A stretch of 50,832 bases of DNA from Kiritimatiellia bacterium (GTDB lineage: Bacteria > Verrucomicrobiota > Kiritimatiellia > RFP12 > UBA1067), in the NCBI GenBank assembly GCA_028686345.1, contig JAQUCE010000028.1:1-50832 (forward strand), read 5' to 3'. Position numbers and translations under genes: made by a program. The first letter of the stretch is position 1, and each line of letters starts with the position of its first letter. Shown here piece after piece: positions 22,198 through 32,340 of this stretch. The notes below the pieces were generated by a model. It was not told the origin of the DNA, did no database searches, and worked only from the letters and a program-made list of their open reading frames with translations.

Positions 22198-24273
22198 ATG
22201 ATGCGTAAATTATCAATTTTTTGTATTACAGCGGGAGTGGCTCTTGTGTCTGCAGCGGCCCCCCGGTCTATGAAGATCTGGCCCTCTGAGCTCTGTGCTG
22301 TGCGGGCTCATTCAAAAAGCTCCTGCATTATTGATGACAGAGAACAAATCCATGTCACAACCGGAGTTGGCTACAGCTGGCCCGGAGTCACCGTATACTT
22401 CAAATCAAAGAGCTTTGACCTCTCTGCTCAGCGTACACTTAACGTGGTTGTCTCCAACAGCTGCGCCCGCAGCTTGAACATCAACCTGTCAGTCAAAAAC
22501 CAACCGGATAAAGGCTCCTCGCCCGGCGGTAGTATCTCGTTGAAGCCCGGGGAGTGCGGAACTCTCTCTGTGGCTCTTCTAAAAAGACCATGGGCTCTCG
22601 ATAAACCGTTGGAGTTGGTCGGCATGAATGGCTATCCCGAAGCAATTGACACAGCTCTCTTTGATCTCCGTAAAACCGCGGAGTTACACGTTTTTCTTGA
22701 CAATCCCGACCAGCCGGCATCACTCTCGGTTCTTGGCATAGAGGCTGAGCAATCCACTGAAGAGTTGAAAGTTTTCAGCGCCGACTCTTTTATTCCATTT
22801 GTCGACAAGTTTGGCCAGTTCAAACACGATGACTGGCCCGGTAAAATTCACTCGGAGAAAGAGCTTAGCGAGGCTCGGGAGCGGGAGGCTGAATATCTTG
22901 CAGCAGCCAAAGCGCCATCTGGCTTCAATAAATGGGGTGGTTGGGCTGAGGGGCCCCGGCTTGCGGCAACAGGCCACTTCCGTACGCAGAAAGTAAGGGG
23001 GGTGTGGTGGCTGGTTGATCCTGACGGGTGTCTCTTTTTCTCACACGGTGTTGACTGTGTTAACCTTGGATCAGATACCGGGATAGCCTATCGCGAGCCG
23101 TACTTTGAGTGGCTGCCTGAAGATGACTCTCCTTTTGCGGAGGCGTATGGCTGGAACAGCTGGGCACCGCATGGCTTTTACAAGGACAGAGGTAGGCACC
23201 GAACCTTCAATTTCGCTAAAGCCAATATGCAGCGTAAATATGGTGCCGGCTGGAAAGAGCTCTACAAGGAGATGGCGCATCAGCGCATTCACGCCTGGGG
23301 GCTCAATACAATCGCAAACTGGTCGGACAAAGATGTTTATACAATGCAGCGCACGCCCTATGTAGTGAGTCTCGGAACTGCGGCACCTCCGATCAAGGGC
23401 TCCAGTGGATGGTGGGGCAAGTTTCCTGATCCGTTTTATCCGGCTTTCAGAGAATCGATTGAGCAGCGTATCAGCAGGCAGAAAGATACGGTGAATGATC
23501 CCTGGTGTATCGGATATTTTGTAGACAATGAGCTTTCGTGGGGAGGGAACGACAGTGCTTTATCCGAAGCGGCCCTCAACTCCCCTGCAACCCAACCAGC
23601 TAAAGTCGCCCTGCGGCAGTGGCTGGAGAAAAATTACGAGAGCATTGAGAATCTTAATCAAAGCTGGCAGACCAAGCACAGCTCATGGGAGGCTTTTCTC
23701 GAGAGTCACGAGATTCCGGAGAGTGCTACGGGAAAAACGGATCTCCTGAAACTGCATGAGCTGGTTGCCGCACAATATTTTCAGATTATCAAAGAGGTGC
23801 TCAAAGAGAGCGCGCCCGACAAACTCTACTTGGGATGCCGGTTTGCAGCGGGTTCCCCGGCTTCCTACCGCGTGGCCTCGCGCTACTGCGATGTTGTTAG
23901 CTTCAACAACTACACTCGCGCCGTTAAAAAAGATATTCCGGAGGGCAGCGAGGACAAGCCGCTGATCAACGGCGAATTCCACTTCGGGGCGCTTGACCGC
24001 GGTGTTTTCCATACTGGGCTTGTGCCTGTTAAGAGTCAGCAGGAGAGGGCGCAAGCCTATCAGGCGTTTGTTACCTCATGTCTGAAGCACCCCCGCTATG
24101 TCGGCACCCATTGGTTTCAGTGGAAGGACCAGCCGCTGACAGGGCGCGGCGACGGCGAAAACTACCAGATCGGTTTTTTAACAGTGACCGACCAGCCCTA
24201 CCCTGAACTTGTTGAAGCCGCCCGTAAGATCGGTGAAACAATGTACAGCGTGCGTATGCAGTGCTCAGAGTAG
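22198..24273 (+). CDS. Secreted agarase/GH50-like glycoside hydrolase
   Basis: 691 aa; signal peptide MMRKLSIFCITAGVALVSAAA. Residues about 50-180 are a beta-rich carbohydrate-binding-like domain. From FVDKFGQFKHDDWPGKIHS onward the sequence follows the GH50 beta-agarase pattern: GPRLAATGHFRTQKVRGVWW, VDPDGCLFFSHGVD, then a TIM barrel. The candidate acid/base is Glu445 in YFVDNELSWG and the candidate nucleophile Glu593 in LINGEFHFG; both positions fit clan GH-A. Could cleave agarose-like or other galactans, but many PVC homologues of unknown specificity share this fold. ATG 22198 and ATG 22201 are both possible; GAGG lies just before. No gene follows within 290 bp, so likely monocistronic. 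Confidence 0.75.
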   Translation: MMRKLSIFCITAGVALVSAAAPRSMKIWPSELCAVRAHSKSSCIIDDREQIHVTTGVGYSWPGVTVYFKSKSFDLSAQRTLNVVVSNSCARSLNINLSVKNQPDKGSSPGGSISLKPGECGTLSVALLKRPWALDKPLELVGMNGYPEAIDTALFDLRKTAELHVFLDNPDQPASLSVLGIEAEQSTEELKVFSADSFIPFVDKFGQFKHDDWPGKIHSEKELSEAREREAEYLAAAKAPSGFNKWGGWAEGPRLAATGHFRTQKVRGVWWLVDPDGCLFFSHGVDCVNLGSDTGIAYREPYFEWLPEDDSPFAEAYGWNSWAPHGFYKDRGRHRTFNFAKANMQRKYGAGWKELYKEMAHQRIHAWGLNTIANWSDKDVYTMQRTPYVVSLGTAAPPIKGSSGWWGKFPDPFYPAFRESIEQRISRQKDTVNDPWCIGYFVDNELSWGGNDSALSEAALNSPATQPAKVALRQWLEKNYESIENLNQSWQTKHSSWEAFLESHEIPESATGKTDLLKLHELVAAQYFQIIKEVLKESAPDKLYLGCRFAAGSPASYRVASRYCDVVSFNNYTRAVKKDIPEGSEDKPLINGEFHFGALDRGVFHTGLVPVKSQQERAQAYQAFVTSCLKHPRYVGTHWFQWKDQPLTGRGDGENYQIGFLTVTDQPYPELVEAARKIGETMYSVRMQCSE

Positions 24274-24566
24274 GCATGGCAAGTCTACGAATAGCCCTCT
24301 GAGCAAGTGGGAACTCAACTCATCTTTCTGCTAATAACTTCCCTGAAAACCTGTCACTTGGTAGCCTCTGTTGGTATTATTGTTCTTTTTTTACCGTTAG
24401 ATTTCGGTTCAAAGTGTCTATTATAAATAGGCGGCATGTTGGATGTGTGCCGTTCCGAGTGGTTTGTTGCTTATGAATAGCGGTGTATCTGATAAATTTA
24501 TAACAGAGTTTGCGTCATCACAGATGGTTTTGCATGCTTATATCCTGTTTCTGGTCGGAGGAGTTG

Positions 24567-26555
24567 ATGACTCCAAGGATATTCTTCAGGAATGGCGCGT
24601 TTTACCCCTATTGTATTTCACAGATGTCTGGCCCTATAACGGCCAGCGGTGGAATAATCGGTGTGGACTTCAACCGTGATGCCTCCTCAACCAATTCTAC
24701 GGCTATGAACCATCTTCAGCCGGATGGGTTGACGTTTGGCGCTCCCGGTCACGTGCGCTTTGGACCACGCGTTTCCCGCGCATCTGATCAGAGCTTCGCC
24801 TTTCAGACTTTAGCAGGGTCGCCCATTGCCGATGTAACTGTTTCAGGAGAGCTCAGTTTGTCGGTTTCAGCGGGACAGTTGCTGGAAAGCGGCGATGGTG
24901 CTCTCGCGACTGGAACATATATTAAAACAATTCTTCAGGATTCAAGGGTGGTGTTGAGCGAGCCGGCTCTGCTGAGCGGTACGCACGCTATCATAGTCAA
25001 AGCAAAATCTTTTTTAACAGAACAGAGTTTCAAGTTCTTAAATATGCTGGTAGATGGAACTTTGTATATGGGTGCTCTTACAGTTTCGATTGATGAGTTA
25101 AAAGGTGCATCTGTTTTGAATCTGCAGTCTGGCACTGGCGGTGCTGTGGCTAAGATTGGAGCTGCCGGAGATTTTCACTCTAAAGTGCGCGTTTTCGGAG
25201 ATGTCAATTTGTCTCTTAGTGACCAGCGGGAAATCCCGTCGGAGCCAGCCACGAATGCAGCCTTTCATGTTGATGCCAGTGCCCTTTCAACCATGATAAC
25301 CTCGGTTTCAGGGAAGGATGTATTGGTGACAAAGTGGAGCGATAAGAATGGTCGGATGGTCGATCCAACTCTCGAGCTTTTCGCGGTTAGCAACACCCGT
25401 AATGCCACTCCTCCAATATTGGTGACAAATGCTCTTAATGGTTTGCCGGTTGTTGATTTCGGTCTTATAGGTTCTGGGGAGCATCTATGCTGGGATACCA
25501 ATATCAATGTACGCTCTCTGTTTTTGGTGATGAAGGTTAAAAGTGCAGCCACAACGCCGCTTGGCTCATACCTGCCGATGCTTGCTAAAGGTAATTTTTC
25601 CCGTGTTGCCAGCAACGGTATGATCTGGAGCCCCACGGTTGGTGATCTGAGTGTGCGGCAAGGCTTGACATATCTGCATGGTGTTGCCTGCGACCCCGCC
25701 CAGACCCCACTGCCGAACAACCAGTTTGTGCTGCTCAGCGAACGCCTGCAAGGGTCAGCTCTGGCCTGCGCATTTGGCGGCGAGGCATATGATTATTCGC
25801 GCGTCCCTTTGTTGAGAAAAGAGCGTACAGGAGGACTCCAACTGGCCGAGGTCGTGATCTATGACCGACGAGTAAGCGATCAGGAGCGACGCGATCTGGA
25901 GGCCTATCTTAGCTGGAAGTGGTTCGGGGAGGTGCTGCCTGGTTATGCCTCCGAATCAGGTCGTAAACTGGCGAAGAAAATTTCTGCTGTAATACCCTCC
26001 CAGTTGAACCTGATTGGCGAGGGCCCGGTCTTTGTTGATGAACTGAATTCATCATCAGTGCTTGCAATAAGCAACGAAAGTGTTTTTTCTGCTGCTTCTT
26101 TCTCCGGCTCCGGTGATCTTTGTAAACAAGGGCGCGGCACTTTGGATCTGAGCGGAGCTGCGCTCGCCTCAGGTAGGTTTACTGTTGAACAGGGTCAGCT
26201 TGCCATAAACGGTGTTGTGGCTCTGCTTGATGTCGCTCCCAGCGCAGTTGTGGATTTGGGTGGTGGCTCTCTTGAGGCGAAAATCCTGACAGGTGCCGGA
26301 ACTCTAGCGCAAGGCTCGGTTTCAACCAGTTATCTGCGAACCCATGCGTCAGAGTCAACATTGGGCACACTCAGGCTTGGGGGATCATTCACTTTGTCAA
26401 AGGAAGCCGTATATCAAGTGGGGGTGAACAGTGATCTGTCATGCTCCTGCGTTGATGTGTCAGGTGAACTAATTTTCCGAACAATAGTTCGTTTTATATT
26501 TGCACTTTACGCGCGCGTGTTGCCGTGGTTAGTGCCCACTATGAATGAAGACTAA
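24567..26555 (+). CDS. LamG/beta-strand-repeat surface protein, damaged C-terminus
   Basis: 662 aa from ATG 24567, which has a strong GGAGGAG 4 nt upstream; the open frame begins at 24510. No convincing signal peptide, so the 5' end may be altered too. The middle is a concanavalin-like region ending in LAEVVIYDRRVSDQERRDLEAYLSWKW, typical of LamG-type domains of PVC surface proteins. It is followed by one autotransporter-associated beta-strand repeat (GDLCKQGRGTLDLSGAAL through VEQGQLAING) and the pre-terminal motif YQVGVNSDLSCSCVDVSGEL. After this the frame turns into unrelated sequence (RFIFALYARVLPW) and stops, lacking the GT-type tail of its neighbours. Probably a 3'-truncated gene. Confidence 0.6.
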   Translation: MTPRIFFRNGAFYPYCISQMSGPITASGGIIGVDFNRDASSTNSTAMNHLQPDGLTFGAPGHVRFGPRVSRASDQSFAFQTLAGSPIADVTVSGELSLSVSAGQLLESGDGALATGTYIKTILQDSRVVLSEPALLSGTHAIIVKAKSFLTEQSFKFLNMLVDGTLYMGALTVSIDELKGASVLNLQSGTGGAVAKIGAAGDFHSKVRVFGDVNLSLSDQREIPSEPATNAAFHVDASALSTMITSVSGKDVLVTKWSDKNGRMVDPTLELFAVSNTRNATPPILVTNALNGLPVVDFGLIGSGEHLCWDTNINVRSLFLVMKVKSAATTPLGSYLPMLAKGNFSRVASNGMIWSPTVGDLSVRQGLTYLHGVACDPAQTPLPNNQFVLLSERLQGSALACAFGGEAYDYSRVPLLRKERTGGLQLAEVVIYDRRVSDQERRDLEAYLSWKWFGEVLPGYASESGRKLAKKISAVIPSQLNLIGEGPVFVDELNSSSVLAISNESVFSAASFSGSGDLCKQGRGTLDLSGAALASGRFTVEQGQLAINGVVALLDVAPSAVVDLGGGSLEAKILTGAGTLAQGSVSTSYLRTHASESTLGTLRLGGSFTLSKEAVYQVGVNSDLSCSCVDVSGELIFRTIVRFIFALYARVLPWLVPTMNED

Positions 26556-27148
26556 AAGCTTAGTTTGTTTTCCTGTACCTTTTTTTAACCACGAAAATCA
26601 CGAAAAGCACGAAAGAGGTGCGTAGCTGATTTTTAACCACAAAGGGCCTAGCGCAGCATAGCCACAACCAATTTTTTGCCCGCGAATCTCCGCGAATATT
26701 GTGCTAAAAATACAATTCATGTTGTCAAAAGTGATCTTGTGATAAGGGTATTTCAAGCGATTAGCGACCCCGCGCATCCGTCTTCGTCCCGCAAGCGGAA
26801 CTACGCCGGGACAAGTGGTGGGGATGAAATACCCTTATCCTTTCGCGGAGATTGCCAGTCGCTTTGCTCCTTGCCTCATCTTCGATGATGCCCTACTACG
26901 CTACGCTTCGTTTCGCGGGCAAAAAACTCTGTGTCTCTGTGAGAGATAAAAAACGTGCAAAAAACAAGAATATGAATGATAGCAGTACAAAGAGCACAAA
27001 GAGCCGCGCCGGAGCTCGGCGTTTCCAGGGTTTCCCCATTTTTTACCTCAACATTTTTACCTAATAAACAATGCAGTAATCTTTGTGAGCTATGTGTTCC
27101 TTGTGGTTTCAAAAATTAAAGTGCAACCATTTTGACCCCCTATGTCCA
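26556..27148. other. Decayed intergenic region with an inverted repeat
   Basis: Contains fragments of a TTTTAACCAC-type repeat (26588, 26632) and a perfect 15-bp inverted repeat, GATAAGGGTATTTCA at 26741-26755 against its inverse at 26825-26839, spanning 99 bp. Small reading frames here have no family features. Together with the truncated genes on either side it looks like a scar of deletion or insertion. Confidence 0.5.
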
Positions 27149-27505
27149 GTGATCAGCGGTCAGGCTCATGGCGATCTAATTGCAATTGCGGATCACCCGA
27201 TGGACACACATGGAATCGGCGCCAGCGGAGGAGTGAATGCCCCTTATGGTATTCCGTACCGCTGCCTGCTGCCCTTGCGGAGCAAAAATCTGATGATCGC
27301 CGGTCGCGCTGCCAGTTTCAGCGCTTTGGCGGCATCGAGCTGCCGCCTTTCAAGAACTATGATGCAGCTGGGCGAAGCCGCGGGGGTGGCGGCGTATATC
27401 GCGTCACGCGATAATATCTCACTGCGCGAGGTGGATGTTTCAGAGATTCGGAGTTTGATGCATAGCGAGATTGACCAGGATGCTGGAGTTTATCAGCGGC
27501 AGTGA
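27149..27505 (+). pseudogene. 3' remnant of an FAD-dependent oxidoreductase
   Basis: About 118 codons matching only the C-terminus of the FAD_oxidored (PF12831-type) family: HGDLIAIADHPMDTHG, APYGIPYRCLLPLRSKNLMI, AGRAASFSALAASSCRLSR and MMQLGEAAGVAAYIA are the characteristic end of these secreted or cytoplasmic flavoproteins. The FAD-binding N-terminus and the rest are absent; the frame reads into unrelated DNA upstream (nominal start 27092). No RBS. A relic of a gene removed by the rearrangement at 26.5-27.1 kb. Confidence 0.75.
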
Positions 27506-27591
27506 TAGAAAAAGTGTTTGATTTGCTGTGCTTTTTCTGTTAATCTACTTTTAATTCACAATTGAAAATAATGCCAGCATAGGAGATATCT

Positions 27592-30500
27592 GTGAAAGTA
27601 ACTAATCTTTTTGGTTTATGCGTCCTTGGTCTTGGTCTTACATCCGATGCGCTCGCGGCGCAGAACTGGAGCGAGGGCAGCTCGCCGGTGATTGCCGCCG
27701 GGCAGAGCATCACAGTGGATTCGGCAGAGCCGAATATTGTGCGTTTTGTCGATAACGGAACGCTCACGTTTGAAGCTGGCGGCAGTGTCACGCTGCTCGG
27801 CAATGCAGGCACAGCGGTGGAGAACCACACCATCATCGGTAGTGGCGGCAATGGGTCGGGTGCGCTCATTATGAATGGCGGCACGATCACCAAGCAGGGC
27901 GAGGGCCATCTCTTTGTTGGTTACAGCGGCGGCACAGGCTCGCTCTTTGTCGCTTCAGGTGCGCTGCTGCAGATGGCCAACAGTATTCTCTATATTGCCG
28001 GCAATCAAACTGACCAGCGCGAACAACTTTCGAAAGGCGATGTGGTTGTCGAGGGGACAGTCAACTGCTTGGAGGCCGTCCTCGCGGCCTGGTTCCCGCA
28101 GACCCAGACGCCGCCCTTTGTCAAGGTCGCCACCCTGACCTTAAACCCGGGCGGGCTCTTTGTGACTAAGCAAATCACGAAAAATGACACAACTGATTCA
28201 ACCCTGCTCTTTAATGGCGGCACACTGCGTTTTGCTGACTCAAACTCAAATGCCGTTCCCGGCGCAGGCAAACTCGCGATGCGGATCGCTGACGGAAAGA
28301 ACGCGGTGATCGACACCAATGGCAAGAATATCATTATCAGGCCCCTGGCATTACCCTACGACAACTATCTGACGCTCAGCGGCGAGGGCCCGGTGGGCAA
28401 TGGCGGCCTCAAGAAAATCGGGGCGGGCCTGCTCAAGTTCCGGCTCAGCGCGGCTGATAACACCTTTACCGGCGCGATTGAAGTCGTGGCTGGAACCCTT
28501 GATCTGGGGCGCCCCTTAGCCGCCAGCCAAAGCGTGACTGTCCACGCGGGTGCCAACTTTGTTATGTCCAGCCCGTCTGATTTTGACAAGATCACCGTGC
28601 TCGGCGATCCGGCAGAGCGGCTGCTGTACACTGTGGGCGGCGAGGTCGACACCCTGGATCTGACAGCGTTAAACCATGTTTTTTATGATGACCGGATCGG
28701 CGGGCCGTTGGTGGAAACCGACACCTTGAAGGGCACGCTGACAATCAACGCCGCCTCCGGTGTTGCCGGCGCCCCTTTCCGCATGCTCGGCCAAGGCGGC
28801 ACACTCAATGTGACCAACACCGGCCTGGAGAGCAAGTTCCTTCAGATTGAAGGCCCTGGCACCATCAATTTTCTGGGGAGTCGCAGTTTCACCTCCGCCG
28901 ACAGCGGCAAGCTCCTGATCACTGATGGCGGCTACCGTCAGGATAGAGCCTTCGCAATTGCCGATACGTCGCCGGCCACTCCAGCATCACTGACGCTCTC
29001 CTCTGGCCGGTTCAATGCGGGCGCATCGCTCGATGTGGGGGTGAATGGCTACGGTCAGTTTATCGCGGATGGGGTGACCGCCTCTGTCGGCACGCTCAAT
29101 GTCGGCGGTAAAAATGGTAAGGCCGGTTCTGTCGCCCTCGCCGCTGAAACCATGACCGTGCACGGCACTGGCTGGGTTGGTTTCGACGGCGGCACAGGCA
29201 CGTTGGCAGTGACCGGCGGGCAGTTGGTTATCGCCGGCGACCTGCGGGTGGCCGGCAACCCCGGCGATCAAACCGTCAGAGGCTTCCGCCCCGAAGGACG
29301 TGTTACGGTCAGCAACGCGCTGCTGCGTTGTAATGATTTTAATTTCACACCGTGGTGGCCTGGTGACGGCACTGCGGCAACCTTTGAGCGGGGTTGGCTG
29401 ACGCTTGAAAAGGGCGCGGTGGTAGAGGTGAACAAGTTTAACAAAAATGATGATCCAATCTCGACCATTACCTTTAACGGCGGAATGATCCGCGCCCGCG
29501 TTGACAACGACAACTTTCTTGTAACCGGGCAGAAAAACGGAAAACTGCGGGTGGTGGCAGGCGACGGCGAGTATGCTGCGTTTGACACAGCTGGCCGCTC
29601 CTTGACGCTTCGTGCAGGGGTGGAGGGGTCTAAATTGCTCTTCCACGGCCCGGGCGGTTTTAAAAAACTGGGGGCAGGGACGCTGAAGTTCTCCGCTTCA
29701 CAGGTGGATTACATGGGCGACACCGTTGTGGAGCAGGGCACCTTAATGCTTGGCAACCATGATCAGATCCCCGGCGGCGCGGGCAAGGGCGACCTGCAGC
29801 TCGCAGCCGACGCGGCTTTGGATCTGAATGGCTATCACGAGGTGATCAATCGCGTAACTGGTTTGGGTGTTATCACCAACAGCGCGGTGGGTGCCTCCCG
29901 ACTGGGTGTGATGGCGGATAACTCCGATGACACATGGGAGACCTCTTATGTGCGGGATAACATCCTGATTGACAAGCAGGGCACCGGCACGCTCTCGATT
30001 GTTTCGGGGCAGGCGATCCTGACCAATGCCACGATCTCCGCCGGAGTCGTGCGTCTGGCCGTGGCCGAGGGTTTTCCATGCTACCGCTTCAAGGTCGAGG
30101 GTGTGAAAAACCCTGCGACAGCCAATTCCATGCAGTTTGGCGAGCTGGCGCTGTTCAACGGTGCCGTGAACGTCACCCCTGACCGCGTCAGTATCCAGTA
30201 TGACTCCACCGGCGGTATCGGGGGTAATCCGGAGACGAGCGCCTTTCAGGCAGGGGAGATGCCTGAGAAAGCGGTTGACAGTATTGTTGGAACAAAAAAC
30301 AAGTGGCTCGATTTCCGGATGAAGTCCAGCCGTAGCGCGGCAGACAAAGAACGTGTCTGGCTCAGAATCAACTTTGCCGGCGTTCAGAAAATCACGAGTT
30401 ACAACTGGGCAACTGGCGATGATAATGCTGATCGTGATCCAGCCGCTTGGCGGCTGCAGGGCAGCTATAACGGGACGCAGTGGGTTGATCTTGATGTGCA

Positions 30501-31740
30501 GAGCGGTTATAATGCCACCTCCGCGCGCAGCAGCTGGGTTTCACCGGCCGGCTTCCCGGTTTCGTCGGTCAACTCGCCGGATCGTATCAGCGACAATGCG
30601 CTCATCACAATCGCGGCGGGCGCGACCTTGCAGCTTGACCATGCCTCTGAATCTCTGGGCGGTCTCAGCGGAGGGGGGAAAGTCTTGCTCGATACAGCTG
30701 ACTTAACCATCAGTTCACCCGCTGGCATAGCCCCGGCCTTTATCGGCACGATTGCAGGCAGCGGTTCAGTTGTCAAAAACGGTACGGGTGAGCAGCGCCT
30801 GGCCAGCACAAACACGTTCACCGGTGATCTGAAAGTTGAGCAGGGCACGCTGACAGTGCTGGGCAGCGAGCCTGCCACCTGGCTGCGCTATACGATCAAA
30901 GAAAACAACGGTGATGCCAGTGCAACACAGTTCTCTGAACTGGCACTGTACAGTTCGGATGGTGTCCGTCGGAATATCAATTTGACCAAAGGCGCCAATC
31001 CGAGCTCGCTGCTGCCAGGTCAATTTGCCACACCAGCTGATTATTCGACTGGAAACAATGAAGGTGCTGACAAGCTCTTTGACAACAATACCGGCACAAA
31101 GCTGTGCTTGACTGGCAATAAACCGTCCCCGAATGACCCTAACACATGGCGCACGGTAGTAATGCGTCTGCCAGATGACACACCAACGATCACGGGTTAC
31201 AACCTCTGCACCGCCAATGACCACCCAGACCGTAATCCGATAACATGGACGCTGGAGTGCAGTATGGACGGGATTGCATGGAGCGAGGTTGACGCGCGTA
31301 CCCGCGTCCCGACACCGTCAACTCTCTTTACGTGGTTCAACAACAATCTGCCTTACGCCTTGGCCGCGCCTGCGACTGGCGGCGCTGCTGGCGATGTGAT
31401 TCCTGACAGCGCAGTGGTTGAGGTCAAAGCCGGCGCGACCCTGGCGGTTGAGAACAGTGCAGAGGTGATCGGTGCGCTGCGCGTTGATCTGCAGAGCGCT
31501 GGCACACTCACGACCTTGAATCCCAAGCCAAACGGCGCAATCTATATTGTCAACGCGTCTGGTTCTCCTGCCACGTGGGATCTACCGCTGACCATTGATT
31601 CAGTGGTGGACCTCCCTGCCCTCAAGAGCTGGAAGCTCTATGTTGATGGTGTGCTGCAGTCTGGTTATATTCTGAGTTATAATGGCATCACCAAGAAGCT
31701 GCGCTTAAATGTTGCCGGCATGGTTATCATGGTTAAGTAA
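27592..31740 (+). CDS. Giant secreted beta-strand-repeat protein with two discoidin-like domains
   Basis: 1382 aa. The start is GTG at 27592, set by AGGAG 6 nt upstream and by the signal peptide that follows (VTNLFGLCVLGLGLTSDALA). Three autotransporter-associated beta-strand repeats (PF12951 type) are readable at about residues 271, 686 and 1057, e.g. GGLKKIGAGLLKF, GGFKKLGAGTLKFSAS and GSVVKNGTGEQRLAS, each with a TFTG or MGDT then VxGTL turn. Two F5/8 type C-like domains lie at about 826-976 (YNWATGDDNADRDPAAWRL) and 1096-1243 (YNLCTANDHPDRNPITWTL). There is no autotransporter barrel; the protein ends SWKLYVDG...LRLNVAGMVIMVK. Probably a surface or matrix protein binding glycans; function unknown. 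The stop codon is directly followed by repeat block A. Confidence 0.8.
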   Translation: MKVTNLFGLCVLGLGLTSDALAAQNWSEGSSPVIAAGQSITVDSAEPNIVRFVDNGTLTFEAGGSVTLLGNAGTAVENHTIIGSGGNGSGALIMNGGTITKQGEGHLFVGYSGGTGSLFVASGALLQMANSILYIAGNQTDQREQLSKGDVVVEGTVNCLEAVLAAWFPQTQTPPFVKVATLTLNPGGLFVTKQITKNDTTDSTLLFNGGTLRFADSNSNAVPGAGKLAMRIADGKNAVIDTNGKNIIIRPLALPYDNYLTLSGEGPVGNGGLKKIGAGLLKFRLSAADNTFTGAIEVVAGTLDLGRPLAASQSVTVHAGANFVMSSPSDFDKITVLGDPAERLLYTVGGEVDTLDLTALNHVFYDDRIGGPLVETDTLKGTLTINAASGVAGAPFRMLGQGGTLNVTNTGLESKFLQIEGPGTINFLGSRSFTSADSGKLLITDGGYRQDRAFAIADTSPATPASLTLSSGRFNAGASLDVGVNGYGQFIADGVTASVGTLNVGGKNGKAGSVALAAETMTVHGTGWVGFDGGTGTLAVTGGQLVIAGDLRVAGNPGDQTVRGFRPEGRVTVSNALLRCNDFNFTPWWPGDGTAATFERGWLTLEKGAVVEVNKFNKNDDPISTITFNGGMIRARVDNDNFLVTGQKNGKLRVVAGDGEYAAFDTAGRSLTLRAGVEGSKLLFHGPGGFKKLGAGTLKFSASQVDYMGDTVVEQGTLMLGNHDQIPGGAGKGDLQLAADAALDLNGYHEVINRVTGLGVITNSAVGASRLGVMADNSDDTWETSYVRDNILIDKQGTGTLSIVSGQAILTNATISAGVVRLAVAEGFPCYRFKVEGVKNPATANSMQFGELALFNGAVNVTPDRVSIQYDSTGGIGGNPETSAFQAGEMPEKAVDSIVGTKNKWLDFRMKSSRSAADKERVWLRINFAGVQKITSYNWATGDDNADRDPAAWRLQGSYNGTQWVDLDVQSGYNATSARSSWVSPAGFPVSSVNSPDRISDNALITIAAGATLQLDHASESLGGLSGGGKVLLDTADLTISSPAGIAPAFIGTIAGSGSVVKNGTGEQRLASTNTFTGDLKVEQGTLTVLGSEPATWLRYTIKENNGDASATQFSELALYSSDGVRRNINLTKGANPSSLLPGQFATPADYSTGNNEGADKLFDNNTGTKLCLTGNKPSPNDPNTWRTVVMRLPDDTPTITGYNLCTANDHPDRNPITWTLECSMDGIAWSEVDARTRVPTPSTLFTWFNNNLPYALAAPATGGAAGDVIPDSAVVEVKAGATLAVENSAEVIGALRVDLQSAGTLTTLNPKPNGAIYIVNASGSPATWDLPLTIDSVVDLPALKSWKLYVDGVLQSGYILSYNGITKKLRLNVAGMVIMVK

Positions 31741-32249
31741 GGTTTGTTGTTCAGCCTTTCTTGTCGCGCCGTAGCCTTGGCGAAGGAGGAAGGCTGCTTC
31801 AGGGCGGGTTGTTGATACGTGATCCTAGAAGTGATAATGGAGCAGTGCAAGCATCTTGCTTGCAGAAAACATTTTCATTCAACATGTTTTTAAGGAGCAG
31901 CATGTTTGTCTTGCCCTTCAGGAAGGGCCCAGATGCGCGCCGGGCGCGGAGTGGAGAGGTGCGCGAGTAAAGAAGTTACGCTTTTTGTGCGGTAGCAACG
32001 TAGGTCCGATTTCCAATCGGACATGTCCGGTTGGAAACCGGAGCTACAGACGGCCGACCGAGCCTGCGGTTGACGATGGCGGCGACGATGCTGGTGGACG
32101 ATTTTCAAGAGCGAAGTTTTTTATCGTCCACCAACATCGTCGCACAGCATCGTCCACCGATGTCGCTCGCAGAGCGACTACTACAAATGCGCTGCACTGT
32201 GGAGTGCAAGGATTGTGGTTCGGTGTAGTAGCCGCTCTACCAGCGGCAT
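31736..32249 (-). repeat. Composite repeat block A-B-C, copy 2
   Basis: A, 31736-31889, begins at the stop codon of the 1382-aa gene and is the inverse of 3747-3952. B, 32000-32047, is the 48-bp hairpin around TTCCAATCGGACATGTCCGG. C, 32048-32249, runs from CAGACGGCCGACC to AGCCGCTCTACCAGCGGCAT and closely matches 40644-40841. The 600-bp gap holds no gene. Confidence 0.85.
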
Positions 32250-32340
32250 TGCATGGAGAACTTCTTCAAGCACTTGAAGGTACAGGCAAACCGACAGCGC
32301 AGCTGCGCTGCGAAAAAACAGTATAAAACAGGAGATGGCA

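Noticed and set aside
21983..22201. Small gene overlapping the GH50-like start by four bases
   Set aside because: No RBS before its ATG and no protein-like composition; the overlap is easily due to chance.
27616..27909. Reverse-strand frames inside the large beta-strand-repeat genes (27.6-40.3 kb)
   Set aside because: They are antisense shadows of GC-rich repetitive coding DNA, with no RBS or recognisable motifs.
31890..32108. Small proteins with a SNRTCPIGNRSY-like sequence at several loci
   Set aside because: Each is a translation of the 48-bp hairpin B; the similarity comes from the DNA repeat, not from coding selection.
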